This document shows, piece by piece, positions 1-10,602 of a stretch of 64,000 bases of DNA. Position 1 is the stretch's first letter. Every line of letters begins with the position of its first letter. The stretch comes from Viridothelium virens (Eukaryota > Ascomycota > Dothideomycetes > Trypetheliales > Trypetheliaceae): the NCBI GenBank assembly GCA_010094025.1, contig ML991794.1, forward strand, positions 1 to 64,000. Reading direction: 5' to 3'. Under the pieces are notes generated by a model. That model saw nothing but the letters and a program-made list of their open reading frames with translations, had not been told where the DNA came from and did no database searches. Both the position numbers and the translations under genes were made by a program.

Positions 1-519
1 CCTCTGCCCTCCCGCTTGCTGCCCCTGCCCCTGATCCTGCGGCTGCACCTGCGGCTGACTCTGCGCCCGCTTCGCCGCCCCGCCAAACAGCGCATCCCTC
101 CCCTTACTATCATCCTCTACACTGCCCAAGCCGCCGTACCCACCCGGCCGCCTCGCCGCACTCTGGCCCCCTTCCTCAGCCCCATACCGATTCCCGCCGT
201 ACCCGCCCTGCCCGCCGTATGCGCCTCCTCCAGCGCCGTAGCCACCGCTGCCGTAGCCTCCCGGCGGCACGGGCGACTTCTCGGCTCGGAACCGGTCCAT
301 CCCGTCTCCTCCGCCGTATGAAGGAGGAGGAGGGGGGCCGGACTTGGCGGCGTACGGGTCGGGGGAGGAGCCGGGTCCTTGCTGAGCATAGGGGTTGGAG
401 GAGGCGGATGAGGAGTTCTTGGAGCGTTTGGAGAAGAGAGAGGAGCGGGAGGAGTCGTCGGCGGGGGCGTCGCCGCCGCCCGCGTTGGCGTTCTTGGATT
501 TGGAGAAGCCGAGGGGCAT
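1..519 (-). CDS. sec9: Sec9/SNAP-25-like t-SNARE, N-terminal part
   Basis: N-terminal 173 codons of a gene that runs off the left edge. The start is the ATG at 519, which gives MPLGFSKSKN. The visible part is the disordered N-terminal arm of fungal Sec9: Ser-rich start, a SNPYAQ-type patch, Tyr/Gly repeats (GGYGSGGYG, GGYGGL), then GRDALFGGAAKR and a Gln-rich run. The Gly-Tyr repeats followed by a (N/R)DALFGG box are typical of mould Sec9. The two SNARE helices that bind the exocytic syntaxin and synaptobrevin should lie beyond the window. Sec9 acts in fusion of secretory vesicles with the plasma membrane. No intron is visible. The strongly GC-rich, low-complexity sequence creates long open shadow frames on both strands, which I ignored. 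Identification rests on the N-terminal arm only. Confidence 0.72.
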   Translation of the reverse strand, partial: MPLGFSKSKNANAGGGDAPADDSSRSSLFSKRSKNSSSASSNPYAQQGPGSSPDPYAAKSGPPPPPSYGGGDGMDRFRAEKSPVPPGGYGSGGYGAGGGAYGGQGGYGGNRYGAEEGGQSAARRPGGYGGLGSVEDDSKGRDALFGGAAKRAQSQPQVQPQDQGQGQQAGGQR

Positions 520-1223
520 TTTGGTGATTGAGCAGATAGAATCGGGACTTGAAACGACTGGGAGGACTGAGATCGCCGAGATATTAAAGTGGGTAGAGGT
601 CGAAGAATTAGGGGTGAAGGTAGTGGCTTTGTTGGATTGCGTGGCTGGCTGGAGTCTGGACTATAACTCTGCTGAATATTTGGAAAGAGAGATTCACTTG
701 CTTTATCGAAGGATCTAGCAAGGGAATTCTCCAGTGAAAGTGACACTGGCAGGTGAGTGAAGTTGAATTGTAGAAAGGAAGTTGAGGACGCCAAAAGTGA
801 TGCTGGAAGGTTGCAAGTGCAGGGTCTGGTTACGTACTTGGGTGGGGGCGGTGTGAGGCGGCGGCGGCGGTTAAGCGCGTTTGAAAGTCCCTGCCTTGTT
901 GCGGCCGCTGCTTGAGGAGTGGCGAGGACTAGCTACAGTACGACACACTTGAGATTCAGATCTAGATCTACTCGTATCCGAATTCAAGATCTTGGAAATT
1001 CCTGAAGACGTAAATGTTGTCCTATACTTTTGAAAATACAAGCCGAAAATTCCAGCTTTAGGGAGCTATGAATAGTCCACGGACATGCTATGAAAAGTCT
1101 CATCACAAAAAGGAGCCATCCGTGAAGACACAAACATCTGGCTCGTAATGTCACAGAAGCACGCCGATCTTCTCAGGTTCCATAATTCATCCCTTCAAAC
1201 GCCGCGCTAGCATACAATGATAT
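520..1223. other. intergenic, sec9 5' side and sas4 3' side
   Basis: No coding exon supported. The first 300 bases upstream of sec9 contain its probable leader; the rest includes the sas4 3' flank. Open frames here are in wrong-frame GC-rich sequence. Confidence 0.5.
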
Positions 1224-2768
1224 TTACACGGTCTTGCCTTGTCGTTTAAGCCGGCGACGTTTCCGCTGAGCAGCTGTGATGGCCTCCGGCGTTAAGTAGT
1301 CCTTCGGCAAGGAAAACTCACGCTCTTCTAACTCTGGCAACGGGTGACCAAACGCGAAAGTTGTCCTCCCGTGCCGGTTCTTACCGAGCGCCGTGTCCCG
1401 TAGATGAGACTTCGCATAGAAAGAGGTAAATGGCTTTTCGGGAGAAGGATGTCGATCTGGTGCCGAAAGCTTGAACTTTAGTCGAGGCCATTTCTCCGTT
1501 GCCGAGAAAGCTTCCAATTGCAGCTGGCGAGCGGCAGAGGCATCGATTTCGCTCGAGGGAGGTTCGCCAGAGCTGGCAACGTCGCCCTCTTCTTGGTCAT
1601 CTTCCTCTTCGGCTTCCTCTCGGGCTTGTTGTGCTTGCTCTTTCTCAGCCTTTAGCCGCTTCTCCTCCTCCTTCCAGATACGAAATTTGTCGACCAGGGC
1701 TTTGACTTCGGATATGAAGTAGTTGCGCTTAGGCTCGAACTTTTTGGCTTCGGATTCCGTCACGCCAGTAATTCCCATAACCTTGAGCCAGTCGTAACCT
1801 CTAAGCCCTTCGAGCAATCGTTCCAATTGTACCTTTTCATGCATAGCTCGTTCCTTTTCAATATTTCGAAGCTGTTTCTCTTTCCGCTCGGCACGGCGAT
1901 GTGCCTTGAAGTATACCGCATCGCTCAACGGGTCTTCCATGTTATGTGTGGTATTGCGATCGATGGTGGAAAAGTCCACGACTTGCGCGCCATTGTATTG
2001 TGCCGAAAGTCGCCTGGACGGGGAAGTGTCTGTGCCATTTGTAAAATGCGAGGCTGCACCCTTCGATTTGGGCTTACGTGATGAGGGTGAGGCTTTGGGT
2101 TGTGGCGTATCCGACTGAGCGCTTTTGTTGACCTTCTGTGGCTCATCGATCACGTAGATATCTGTATTGTTTTCGAGGAATTCTTCATGTGGTTAACTTT
2201 GTCCACTGGTGACAGTGTGATCTTGCTTACCATCCTCTATAGGTGCGTCGGTGATGATTTCGTCGTAACCGGGGAAATAAATAGAAAGCTCGCTCTTCAG
2301 CCGGCATCCCCCATCATGAGATCGCAGCGAGCGCTTATCCACATTGCGGCTCCCTGCTCGTTTCTGCGCATGCGCGACCGTCTCTTCGACCGACGGTGTC
2401 GAGACTTGAGACTGTTGTGTAGAAATATCATCGTCGCGGACGTTGAGTGTTGATCGGACGCCATTGGTGGTTTGGAGTAGACTTGCGTGAGGTTGAGACA
2501 CGGAGACTTTGGTCGGCGGAGGTGGGCCCTCGTGGCTGGCATGTGAGGATTCATGTGCAACGTTGCGTTTACGCAGTGGCTTGGAGAAATGTTTCGAAGG
2601 AGACAACTGGAGCCTCGGAGCTTTTGTAGGAGGCCCATTGTGAGGACTGTTGGAGTGCTGGTCGGGTTCTCTGCCTCGTTTGGTGGTCTTCGGGCGTGTC
2701 GCTTCGGCCGCGACGTGTTCAGCGTCCAGCTCGGCGGTCTGCCCAGTGGATGACCTCAAATGAACCAT
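1224..2768 (-). CDS. SAS4-domain histone acetyltransferase complex subunit
   Basis: Two exons, 2768-2231 and 2182-1224, joined across a 48-nt intron (donor GTAAGC, acceptor ATGAAG); 498 residues. The junction reads EDEFLENNTDIYVIDEPQK, as in fungal SAS4 proteins. About residues 150-190 carry SLRSHDGG and LSIYFPGYDEII. The conserved core (about 265-365) reads AVYFKAHRRAERKEKQLRN, then EKVQLERLL, YDWLKVMGI and KRNYFISEV, which matches the 'Something about silencing 4' domain. In yeast Sas4 bridges the SAS histone H4K16 acetyltransferase; mould homologues are annotated in SAS/NuA4-type complexes, so a nuclear chromatin role is inferred. A Lys/Glu-rich coiled coil follows the core, and the C-terminus is basic (RKRRRLKRQ). 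The N-terminal 150 residues are low complexity. Confidence 0.85.
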
Positions 2769-3342
2769 GATCCAATGCCTTGCTGAATGTCATCTCGAAT
2801 GTCATGCATTCGATTGCGCAAAATCCAAATTGGACAAGGTTTTCCAGCGCCTCGATGGATGGGAAAGGGGGTTGCCGTAGTTCGCTGTTTCTAGTTGACC
2901 CTTTCTAAGTTTGGACGAAGGCCTGTAACTAGCGAGAGAGGCAAGCCATGGGAGAATCTCCGTCATAGTCTTCCCGTCATTCTCCCTCGCATCACAACAC
3001 GTCTATACGAGCGGTCCATTGTGGCTGTATCTATGTACTGCTTTACATCGGCAATTCGAATGACTCATCCAATAGATGGGTGTGGTGGAGCACGTATTAG
3101 ACTATCGTTGAGCCGTATTTGCGCATGAACCACTTTGTCTGGCCTGACCCATCTCCGTACCCTCATGTAGGACATTTTAATGGCAAAAATACAGCTATAG
3201 TCCTCTCCACGGCAGTTGGATCGGAATCATGAGTCCTAGATTCATCTCAATCCGAACAACAATTTTCTGGTATCATCTCATTCCTCCATTGACACATTAT
3301 TGATTATGTCTCCCCCAACACCTTGCTCATTTTTCCCCTTGA
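2769..3342. other. intergenic, sas4 promoter side
   Basis: 574 bases between the sas4 start and the ypt35 stop. I see no exon, RNA gene or clear promoter box. Confidence 0.45.
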
Positions 3343-4156
3343 CTATGAGAACAGGAATTCTTTGACTATAGGCGAGCCGGAAAATTCGGGGTTTAATAGA
3401 ATACAACTTGAACGTCATTGTTAGCTAGAGCTATAGCAGGAGACTTTCCGACTTACTGTAGAAAGTAAGAAAGGCCGGCTTTCCGCTTCTCCAAAAATTG
3501 CGGTCGAAATTTCGCTATGAGGTACAACAGTCAGCTAGACGAGGAGCAGACGCTATGAGCAGGTCAGGAGGACGCGTACAAACGATGCTCTTAGGCGGTA
3601 ATGGAGGCATTGCAGCCTCTGCGTGTGGAAATGTCTTGACTAGTTTCTGGCGGAAATCATCGAATTCCGAGTACCTAGACGGAGATCAGGCGCGGGAAGG
3701 AGATTGAAGAGGCTTGGGAAATCAGTGCACCTTTTCATGATCGTCATTTTGCTCCCCTGCCGCCGAGAAGATCAGCAAATTTGCTTGAAACACTTAATCT
3801 TGATATAATTTACTGACATTCAAGGTCTCGACGATGCAATTCCACACCACGTAGGCCCCGACGCCCGCGCGATTGCCGCTCACAATTACAAAGTCATCAA
3901 TCGAGACATGCCGAGCCCATAGCGATTTGCATTGTTCCGAGCCATCTTCGGTATGGTCTTCGAGAGTGATTTGAGGCGGTGGAATGAGGTTGGTCGAAGT
4001 GTAGCTGGCGGAGGAGTTGGACCTCTGGTGAGCATACCAGTACGGCGGAGCCTCTATCTCATCACGAGTGGCGCCATTGCTTCCGCGGTTTGCATGTGCA
4101 TGTTCGTGCCCTTGGGGATTGGAGAGCCGGCGGTGAAGATGACGGACAGACTCCAT
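3343..4156 (-). CDS. ypt35: PX-domain endosomal protein, Ypt35 type
   Basis: Five exons: 4156-3818, 3756-3731, 3674-3580, 3514-3457 and 3406-3343; 193 residues. The spliced product has a low-complexity N-terminus with APPYW, then a complete PX domain. The strands carry SIDDFVIVSG and YVVWNCIVETLN, the phosphoinositide-binding core is MTIMKRYSEFDDFRQKL, the proline loop is MPPLPPKSIV, and the helices are KFRPQFLEKRKAGLSYFL and CILLNPEFSGSPI. In yeast Ypt35 binds PI3P and recruits Vps13 to endosomes and vacuole; the order APPYW then PX is the reason for choosing Ypt35 over other nexins. Exon 2 is only 26 nt. ATG 4156 starts MESVRHLHRR; the frame is open to 4285, but that extension is Arg-rich and looks non-coding. 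Confidence 0.85.
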
Positions 4157-5214
4157 CCATCTAGAGGCACAGTAGTAGCGAAGCAAGCGGACGGAACGCC
4201 TGAGTGATTTTCGGAGGGGCCGGTAAGGATGGCGGTGGTTGAAATCGGGTCCAAGCTGAGATAGACGTCCGTGTCGAGATGGCAAAAGCAGCTACCCCAC
4301 ACTGTAGGGTGGTAGGCTGGCTGTAGCTCCAAAACGGATGGTGGTCAGGGTTTGGGGGCGAACAGAAACGATGGCGTCGGTGCTGGGTGGCCGGAGAATT
4401 GGTCTGATCACATCGAGTCCCGTATCGACTCGTTCTTTCAGGCAAGGGTGGGTGGGTGGATGCCAAGGCCCGTTTCCAGAGCGAATGGTTGGGAAACGAA
4501 TGCACGCCGCTAACTCCCCGGCTATTCACGATTGGCTGGACAGCGCGGCAATCTGAGAAAGATACTCATGGTGCAGAGAGGACCCAGGTGGTGGTGCGTG
4601 GAAGGGCGGGTCGGGCGACGAGGGATTCGAAGGACTTCTATCTGTAGCAATGGTGTACGCAACCATTCAAGCAGCTAATCGTACAAGCACCGAAAGGGCA
4701 TCACCGAAGGCCTGTCACACCTCGGAACCAGCCACTCACGGGCGTGAGAATTTGCACCAGGCGCTATCGGCTAGCGGAACATCTCAAGAGTCTGTGTGTA
4801 GACCCACGAGACCCTGCATGGTCGTCAATGCTTAGGTCGGTCTAGCCGTTCTGGACGCTCCCTGCCGTACTCCCCCGCCTGCCTTCGATTTTATATAATT
4901 CCGTGAGCCTGCCTATCGGTGAAATGCCTCACTCGACAGCTTTCTGCACTCGAACTATCGGTCTCCTCATAGCTCACTCGTTTAGTGGCCACGGGATCTC
5001 TTTCATTGTACTATATCTACCATTATAATCCTCCAGCGTCTTCAGTTCTTCCCTGTCGAAAAGGTTAGTTTGTCACCATTACGATTCCCTTGAATGCCTG
5101 AAACTGCTGCTCCAGCAATGAAAATTTCGGGCAATCCCCTACTAGCAGTCTGCTAACAGTATTCACCAGCTCGAGAACATTTCACAGCATCAACTCTCTC
5201 GTTGCCATCGAAAA
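4157..5214. other. divergent intergenic region, ypt35 / DUF7707 gene
   Basis: About 1.06 kb shared upstream region. A TATA-like TTATATAA lies at 4891-4898. A candidate 5'-leader intron of the right-hand gene runs 5064-5169 (donor GTTAGT, CTAAC at 5153, acceptor CAG). Open frames here, 4161-4647, show no family features. Confidence 0.45.
4891..4898 (+). promoter_or_regulatory. TATA-like box of the DUF7707 gene
   Basis: TTATATAA in a pyrimidine- and C-rich context, 317 nt before the ATG at 5215. The distance fits a leader that carries the candidate intron 5064-5169. Not experimentally supported. Confidence 0.35.
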
Positions 5215-5870
5215 ATGTTTTCCTCATCTCTTATCGCCGCTACCTCCATCCTTGCCCTCTTTGGGTACACCATAGCACAGACCATCGACCCTAATTCGGT
5301 AGATATTGGCACTAAGAGTAAGTTTCATGTTTATTAATCCATCGATTAAGCTTAATACTGATTATTGAATTACCAGATGGCTGGTGCACTGCCCAAACAA
5401 GCTCCTGCCCCTTGATTTGCCTCCAGCAACCCGGAGCCAGTGGGACGACGTCAAACACTTGCGATCCCAATTCCCTCTCCTATACCTGCGTCTGCAACAA
5501 CAACGTCACTCCAAATGCAACCCAATACACGCAGACCATCCCCTACTTCGAGTGCACCGAGTCCAACAACCAGTGTGTGACCAACTGCGGCCAGAACTCT
5601 GCTTGTCAGAGTAACTGCCGCACCCAAAACCCCTGCGGTGCTCAAGATCCATACAAAGGCAATGCTACGGTGAGCAGCATACTGGCTTCTCAGTCTACTG
5701 CTTCTGCTACCGCTACCAACGGCGCAACTCAAACTTTCAATGGCTTCGGTGGAGCTACTACATCCAGCGGCTCCAGCGGTTCTGCCCGTGTATCCGTCGA
5801 GATGGGTCACAACTTTGGACTCGCCACCATGGCGCTAGGCGTCTTTGCTGGCTTTGCTATCTTGTTGTGA
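5215..5870 (+). CDS. secreted, GPI-anchored Cys-rich DUF7707 protein
   Basis: Two exons, 5215-5317 and 5377-5870, intron 59 nt (GTAAGT...TACCAG); 198 residues. A signal peptide (MFSSSLIAATSILALFGYTIAQ) is followed by TIDPNSVDIGTKNGWC, a domain with about a dozen cysteines (TSSCPLICLQ, NTCDPNSLSYTCVCNN, IPYFECTE, CVTNCGQ, CQSNCR, PCGAQDP), a Ser/Thr/Ala spacer, and a hydrophobic tail (FGLATMALGVFAGFAILL) with no charged residues after it, as expected of a GPI signal. The cysteine pattern is that of the DUF7707 family of fungal cell-surface proteins, whose molecular function is unknown. Wall or plasma-membrane location is inferred. Confidence 0.85.
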
Positions 5871-6150
5871 GAACAACTTGACTAGCAATTGACGGTCATC
5901 TGCATTACACCACCTCTCGGGATTGCCCTGCTATCTGTCCGGCTTTGCAACACAGCTGTAGGCTAACGGGGCTCTCTTCATCTCCTGTCATTTCCTGAAA
6001 AGTTATTGAGCGTGCATCTAGTATGGTAGCTTCGGTCTTTTGGTTCGAGCATAGCGATTGTGGTATTTAGCGGTTGATGATATAATATTAATGATGATCC
6101 GGACGTGTCTGCGCACAGTAGTGTAGGTGCTCACACGACTTTCTCTCACT

Positions 6151-8679
6151 TCATGGTTTCCCATTAGTATTGTCGTTGCCAGAATCTTGCCTCTGAACTG
6201 CGGCCTCAACCATTCGATCTCCACTGATCATGCTCGTTGTGAGCACTACGATCCTCCTTGCTCTTCCTTCCTTCTCCAATTGCCCAGCCACAAACCTACA
6301 CGCCGCTACCTCTGCATGACAGACCCCTCCCACGAAGACCACCAGTGTAACCTTTTCCTTTTCCTTATGCTTTCCAGCACTCGTACCGCTCCCCTTGAGA
6401 ATTGCTTTTGCTCTCTCCCTGTCCTTTCCCTCCTTCCCCTCGTTCCCCTGCTCAATCTCCACGCTTGGCCCCTTCACATTTCTCAACGCATCTTCAAAAG
6501 GCTTGAAGCCTGCCTTGACCCCTAGCGATGCACCCACCCCTTCTTCTGCAACCTTCGCCTGCTGCACCACACCAGCCGACGCCCGCGTCAATGTTGCCAG
6601 GTACCGCTTCAAGAGCACGGATTGGACGACACGAATGCTCAAGGGAGCATACCCGCTATAGGCGTACGCCACGTCTTGTGGTGAATGCTCATCAATGTCA
6701 TCCACAATCAGCCTCAACACCTTCCTCAGAACCGAATAATCGGACGCCTTTGCCCCCGCTCCTTTTCCCTCCGCACTCCCGCCCATTCCCGGAATTCCCA
6801 TCCCCGCCCTCTGCACACACAACCCCATCCGCTCCAAGCCCGCAAACGTCAGCAACTGGCTCCAACCGTACCCTCCCACCACCGCCCTCTTCACCCCCTC
6901 TAGTTCCCTCTGCCGAATGCCCCCACTAATCACACTCTCCAAACACACCAACCGCAACACCGTCTCCAGCCTCGCTCCCCTCCCCACCAACTCCTCCACC
7001 CTCTCCAGCAAACCCCCACCTCCCCCAGACCCACCTCCCGCCCCGCCGGCATCTCCAATCCCGACCCCAGCGACACACCCCTGCTGCGCCTCCAACACCC
7101 TCCCCCACAGCTCCTCCCGCGTCCTGCGCATCACCTCCTCCGCCAGGCCCGTGTGCACCTTGAGACTCGCCTGCTCGGCCTGATACCCCGGGAGCTTGGC
7201 GACAAAGTCGCGGAGCTCGGCGGTGGAGCGGGCGGTCGCCGGGTTGGAGGGCGTGGCGCGCTGCGACTCGTACGTCGCTTGCAGGCGGCGGGCGACCTGG
7301 TTGAGGAGGGAGCCGACGAGGGCGAAGTTGGTGTCGCGGAGGGAGGCGAAGAGTGGGTCTGACGAGGTGAGGGCGATTTGCCGTTTTAGCGGGGCGGAAG
7401 GGGGTCGTTGCGGCTCTTGGGGGTCGGAGGAGGGGTTGCTGGAGGTGGAGGTGGGAGCGGTGGGTTGGGTGGGGTTGGTGCTGCCGACGATGGAGGTGGG
7501 TGCTTCGATGTGGTTGTTGGAGATGGTGAAGACTTCGTCCAGGAGGCCTTCGTAGGTGAGTTGAGTTAGGAGTGGGGTGGCTGGGTCGATAGAGCGGTCG
7601 AGGATGATGACGTCCTCGATGGTAGTGCTGGGTTTGGACGGGAGGGTGAGAGAGCTCGAGGTGGACGAGGCAGAGGACTCGACGGAGGCTTCGTGACGCA
7701 TTCGGGCGAGGAGGTCGACAAGGCGTTTGGCGTTGTCGCCTTTACCGATGATGCGGGGAAAGAGGCCATGGGTTTGCTGAAGGAGCATTAGAGCTTTTGC
7801 GATGAGAAATACGGCATTGGGATCTTTTCGCTGGTCTTTGTTAGTCTTCTTTAAGACAAGCCTGTAGGCTTAAGGAGCTCACCAAGTAGAGATCGCCAAA
7901 GGAATCTTCAAGTTGTAAAGATAGTAAATCCTTCTCAAGGGGGATGAAGTAGATAGGTAGTTCGGATATGCTGACATCTCCTAGGACACCATCCTCTTCA
8001 AGAATCTGGTTGGAGACTAGGGTCCGTCTGGGTACCCAGAAAATTGAGAATTCATGGTCGATCTGTGAAGTTTGTCGTACGCGCTTGATCTGCTCTTCAT
8101 AAGAAGTTGATGTGAGCATGTACTACGATCACTTGGCATCATCGAAACAGAATAGAAAGTGCTAGTGGTCACGCTAGATAATTTCAATCTTGGGGTTATT
8201 GGACTAACGATGTGGAGTGGAGATAAATCCCACATCGTCTACTTTGCACCCCGTGGTCTTTGAAGAAAAAGACAGGGTATATTATGAAAATCATGAGAAG
8301 AACGGAGAGGTTTGGTCTGCAATTTTGGTATGAATGAACAGACTTACCTGCTACTGCCTGTACCTGTTTAGGCTTCTCGCCTCGTACAAGAAATACCACA
8401 TTTCTCTGAGACGTGTCGACATTCGCATTCTCAAGAAAGAAGACCTGCTCGACCCCGTACTCCTGCAATGTCGAATATTTCACCACAAGATCTACGACTC
8501 CAGCAAGACCCTTTTCAATCACCAGGTTCTTTTTCCCACGAATCTAAGCAGTTGTTTAGTACGTGCAGTATATCGGTTGATGGGTGCGTTGCCTTACTCA
8601 CGCCTTCGAGTAGCCGTAGAAGATCTCTTCGGGCTTTTTGGGAGAGATCGTTGGGATTGAAGGCAGCAACAGGAGCCAT
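6151..8679 (-). CDS. vps33: Vps33, Sec1/Munc18-family vacuolar tethering protein
   Basis: Four exons: 8679-8602, 8543-8348, 8094-7883 and 7830-6151; 721 residues. Vps33 is the SM-protein subunit of the HOPS and CORVET complexes, which tether membranes and proofread SNAREs at vacuole and endosome. Recognisable blocks: IRGKKNLVIEKGLAG, STLQEYGVEQVFFLEN, DHEFSIFWVPRRTLVSNQI, GDVSISELPIYFIPLE, EDVIILDRSIDPATPLLTQL, YEGLLDEVF, then near the C-terminus VVFVGGVCHAEVAACRF. A Gly-rich insert (around residue 410) and Ser/Thr-rich linkers make it slightly longer than usual. Intron 2 is long (253 nt); its acceptor was placed so that the frame reads AEQIKR, the family's usual sequence there. Confidence 0.88.
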
Positions 8680-9144
8680 GTGAAACTGTAGTGTAGATGC
8701 ACGATGCGATGTAGACGTTGGTTCTTGTCGCTGTGGCCGAAAGGACGCAGGTGTGTCCGCTTAACGTCTTCTACGCCGAGATCTGATGATTCGTTATCGA
8801 CCCCAGCACAGAACCCTTATTTGGCTAGATTCTACATAGTTGGCCTATGGGATGTCAAATACTTGCATTGCGGTTTCGTCAATGTTCGCTACTTAAACTA
8901 CAGTTGATGGTTACCCTCGATGCCAAGCGCTGCCGTTTGATTTAGATCCGCCTGTACTCCCCCAACCTTACCCCCGGTATGGTCGTCCCAAGTTCCTGAA
9001 TAACCGAAAGACCCGAGAAGAATTGTCCATGACTAGCTCACAAAGCTCAAAAAGATGCGGCACCTTGAAATAGAATAGAAACCTGCATCTTGACTCCCAT
9101 GCAACTAACTGACCTCTCCACCTAGCCATCCTTCTCGTTGTGAC
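8680..9144. other. intergenic, vps33 upstream / TFIIS downstream
   Basis: 465 bases with no supported exon or RNA gene. Confidence 0.45.
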
Positions 9145-10112
9145 TCAGCAGAACTTCCACCGATTTCCGCAAACCGTACATTCGCAAAATGTTGTCATAG
9201 GTTCATCAGCAGATCTAGTTTGCGCCTGTGAGTAAGAGACTTTCTTTTCTTTGCACCTGCCGCAAGTAAGGGACGCGCTGTAGACTTTGACCTCCTTTGC
9301 TACCATAGCTTTATCCATGTTCTCCTTAGCTATCCGCTCGTCTTCGGCTTTGCGCTCATCCGACTTCATCTCCTGGTGGGACATGACTACGAATTGTGCT
9401 GGCGTGATGACTCCGGTCATGATTCGCACTCGTAATTGGGGGTTGGATTTGTTCTTGAGATTCTGGAATAGAGAGCGCATCTTCGTTTTGTAGGGTTCGC
9501 TAGTTTCTGGCTGAAGTTTCTCAAAAGCTGCCAGCTCGATGGCTCTCGATTTTTCCAGAACATCTTCAGGGGCTAGCAAAGAAGTTTGAGTATTAATATA
9601 GAGGGCCGACAAACCTGTGGCGGATACTCACCCTCTTCCGACATAAATGCTAGGCCATTGTACATAAGCTTGAGGCAACTGTCTCTTGTTTTATTGCCAG
9701 TGAGCTCGTATTTTACTCCGTCTGCCTCGGCACTTCGTTTCTCTGGAGCCACAGTGCTCTTGGTCTTTGCCTTTACCGGAGCTGGTGATGCCGCTGGTGA
9801 TGCCGTTCCGTTCGAACTCTTGATAGCTGGAGAAGATCTTGCTGCTCCATGCTTTCCATCTGCACCCTTGGTGCTACCGACATCCTTTTTCCATTTCCCG
9901 ATCAGCTCTGCTGCAAGTCGCCCAACAGCGGGATCTTTGTTTTGCCGCAGTCTATTTACGATGACGCCGATTTTGCTTGACCGAAGGATCTCCTCACTCA
10001 TAGGTGCCTGTTTGAGTGGATCCAACAACTGTATGAGAGAGGTGGATGGAACACCTTCTGAGGCTGCTTTGGAGATTTGCCCAGCTCGCGCTTGAATCTG
10101 CTTTGCGTCCAT
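9145..10112 (-). CDS. transcription elongation factor TFIIS
   Basis: Two exons, 10112-9632 and 9572-9145, intron 59 nt (GTGAGT...GCTAG); 302 residues, the usual fungal length. TFIIS binds stalled RNA polymerase II and stimulates cleavage of the backtracked RNA. Domains in order: N-terminal LW/TFIIS-N bundle (about 1-80, with SSKIGVIVNRLRQ and LAAELIGKWKK); a Ser/Ala/Pro/Lys linker; the central domain (about 140-240, DSCLKLMYNGLA, SRAIELAAFEKLQPE, YKTKMRSLFQNLKNK, NPQLRVRIMTGVITP); and the C-terminal zinc ribbon with CGRC and CTVC pairs and the catalytic acidic pair in RSADEPMTTF. All key residues are present. The yeast gene is DST1. Confidence 0.95.
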
Positions 10113-10602
10113 AATTGCCGATGCCCAAGGGTGGAAACGTCGAGTTTCGTTACTATTGAGTTGTCAGAAGTACTGGCTACAGGCTCGGCGTAACGCGATC
10201 GGCATGCGGGAGGTTGTGGAGAGCGGAGTACGGTGAATAGTCATGAGTGAAATGTTTTGGCGGGCAGCTTGGAGCCGCAAAAGGCGTGGCCCAAAGAGGA
10301 ATGAGCAGGCGTGGGTTAATCCCTGTCCGTAGCCTTGGCTACCAAAATATACAGTGCGGGTGCTATCCCGTACAGTGGCTATTAATGCCAACCTACCTCC
10401 TAGGCAGGTACTCATCACTTAATTCTCTCCATATCGAAGCACAATCAATCGAGACCTCCATATAAACGCACGGATTCAGACATTACATTGGTATATCGAA
10501 GTCTACAAATCTATAGATAGTACAGATGCTCATTAAAATCATAAAACGAAGCGGCCGTCATTCTTTTCTAACCACTGCGAGCTTCTGTCTCGTTTTCCCT
10601 TC
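10113..10602. other. intergenic
   Basis: 490 bases between the TFIIS start and the stop of the DUF1295 gene. Nothing further recognised. Confidence 0.45.

Noticed and set aside
117-794. 225-residue open frame overlapping sec9
   Set aside because: Same strand but a different frame from the Sec9 N-terminus, made of Pro/Arg-rich wrong-frame sequence; the Sec9 frame has the family motifs.
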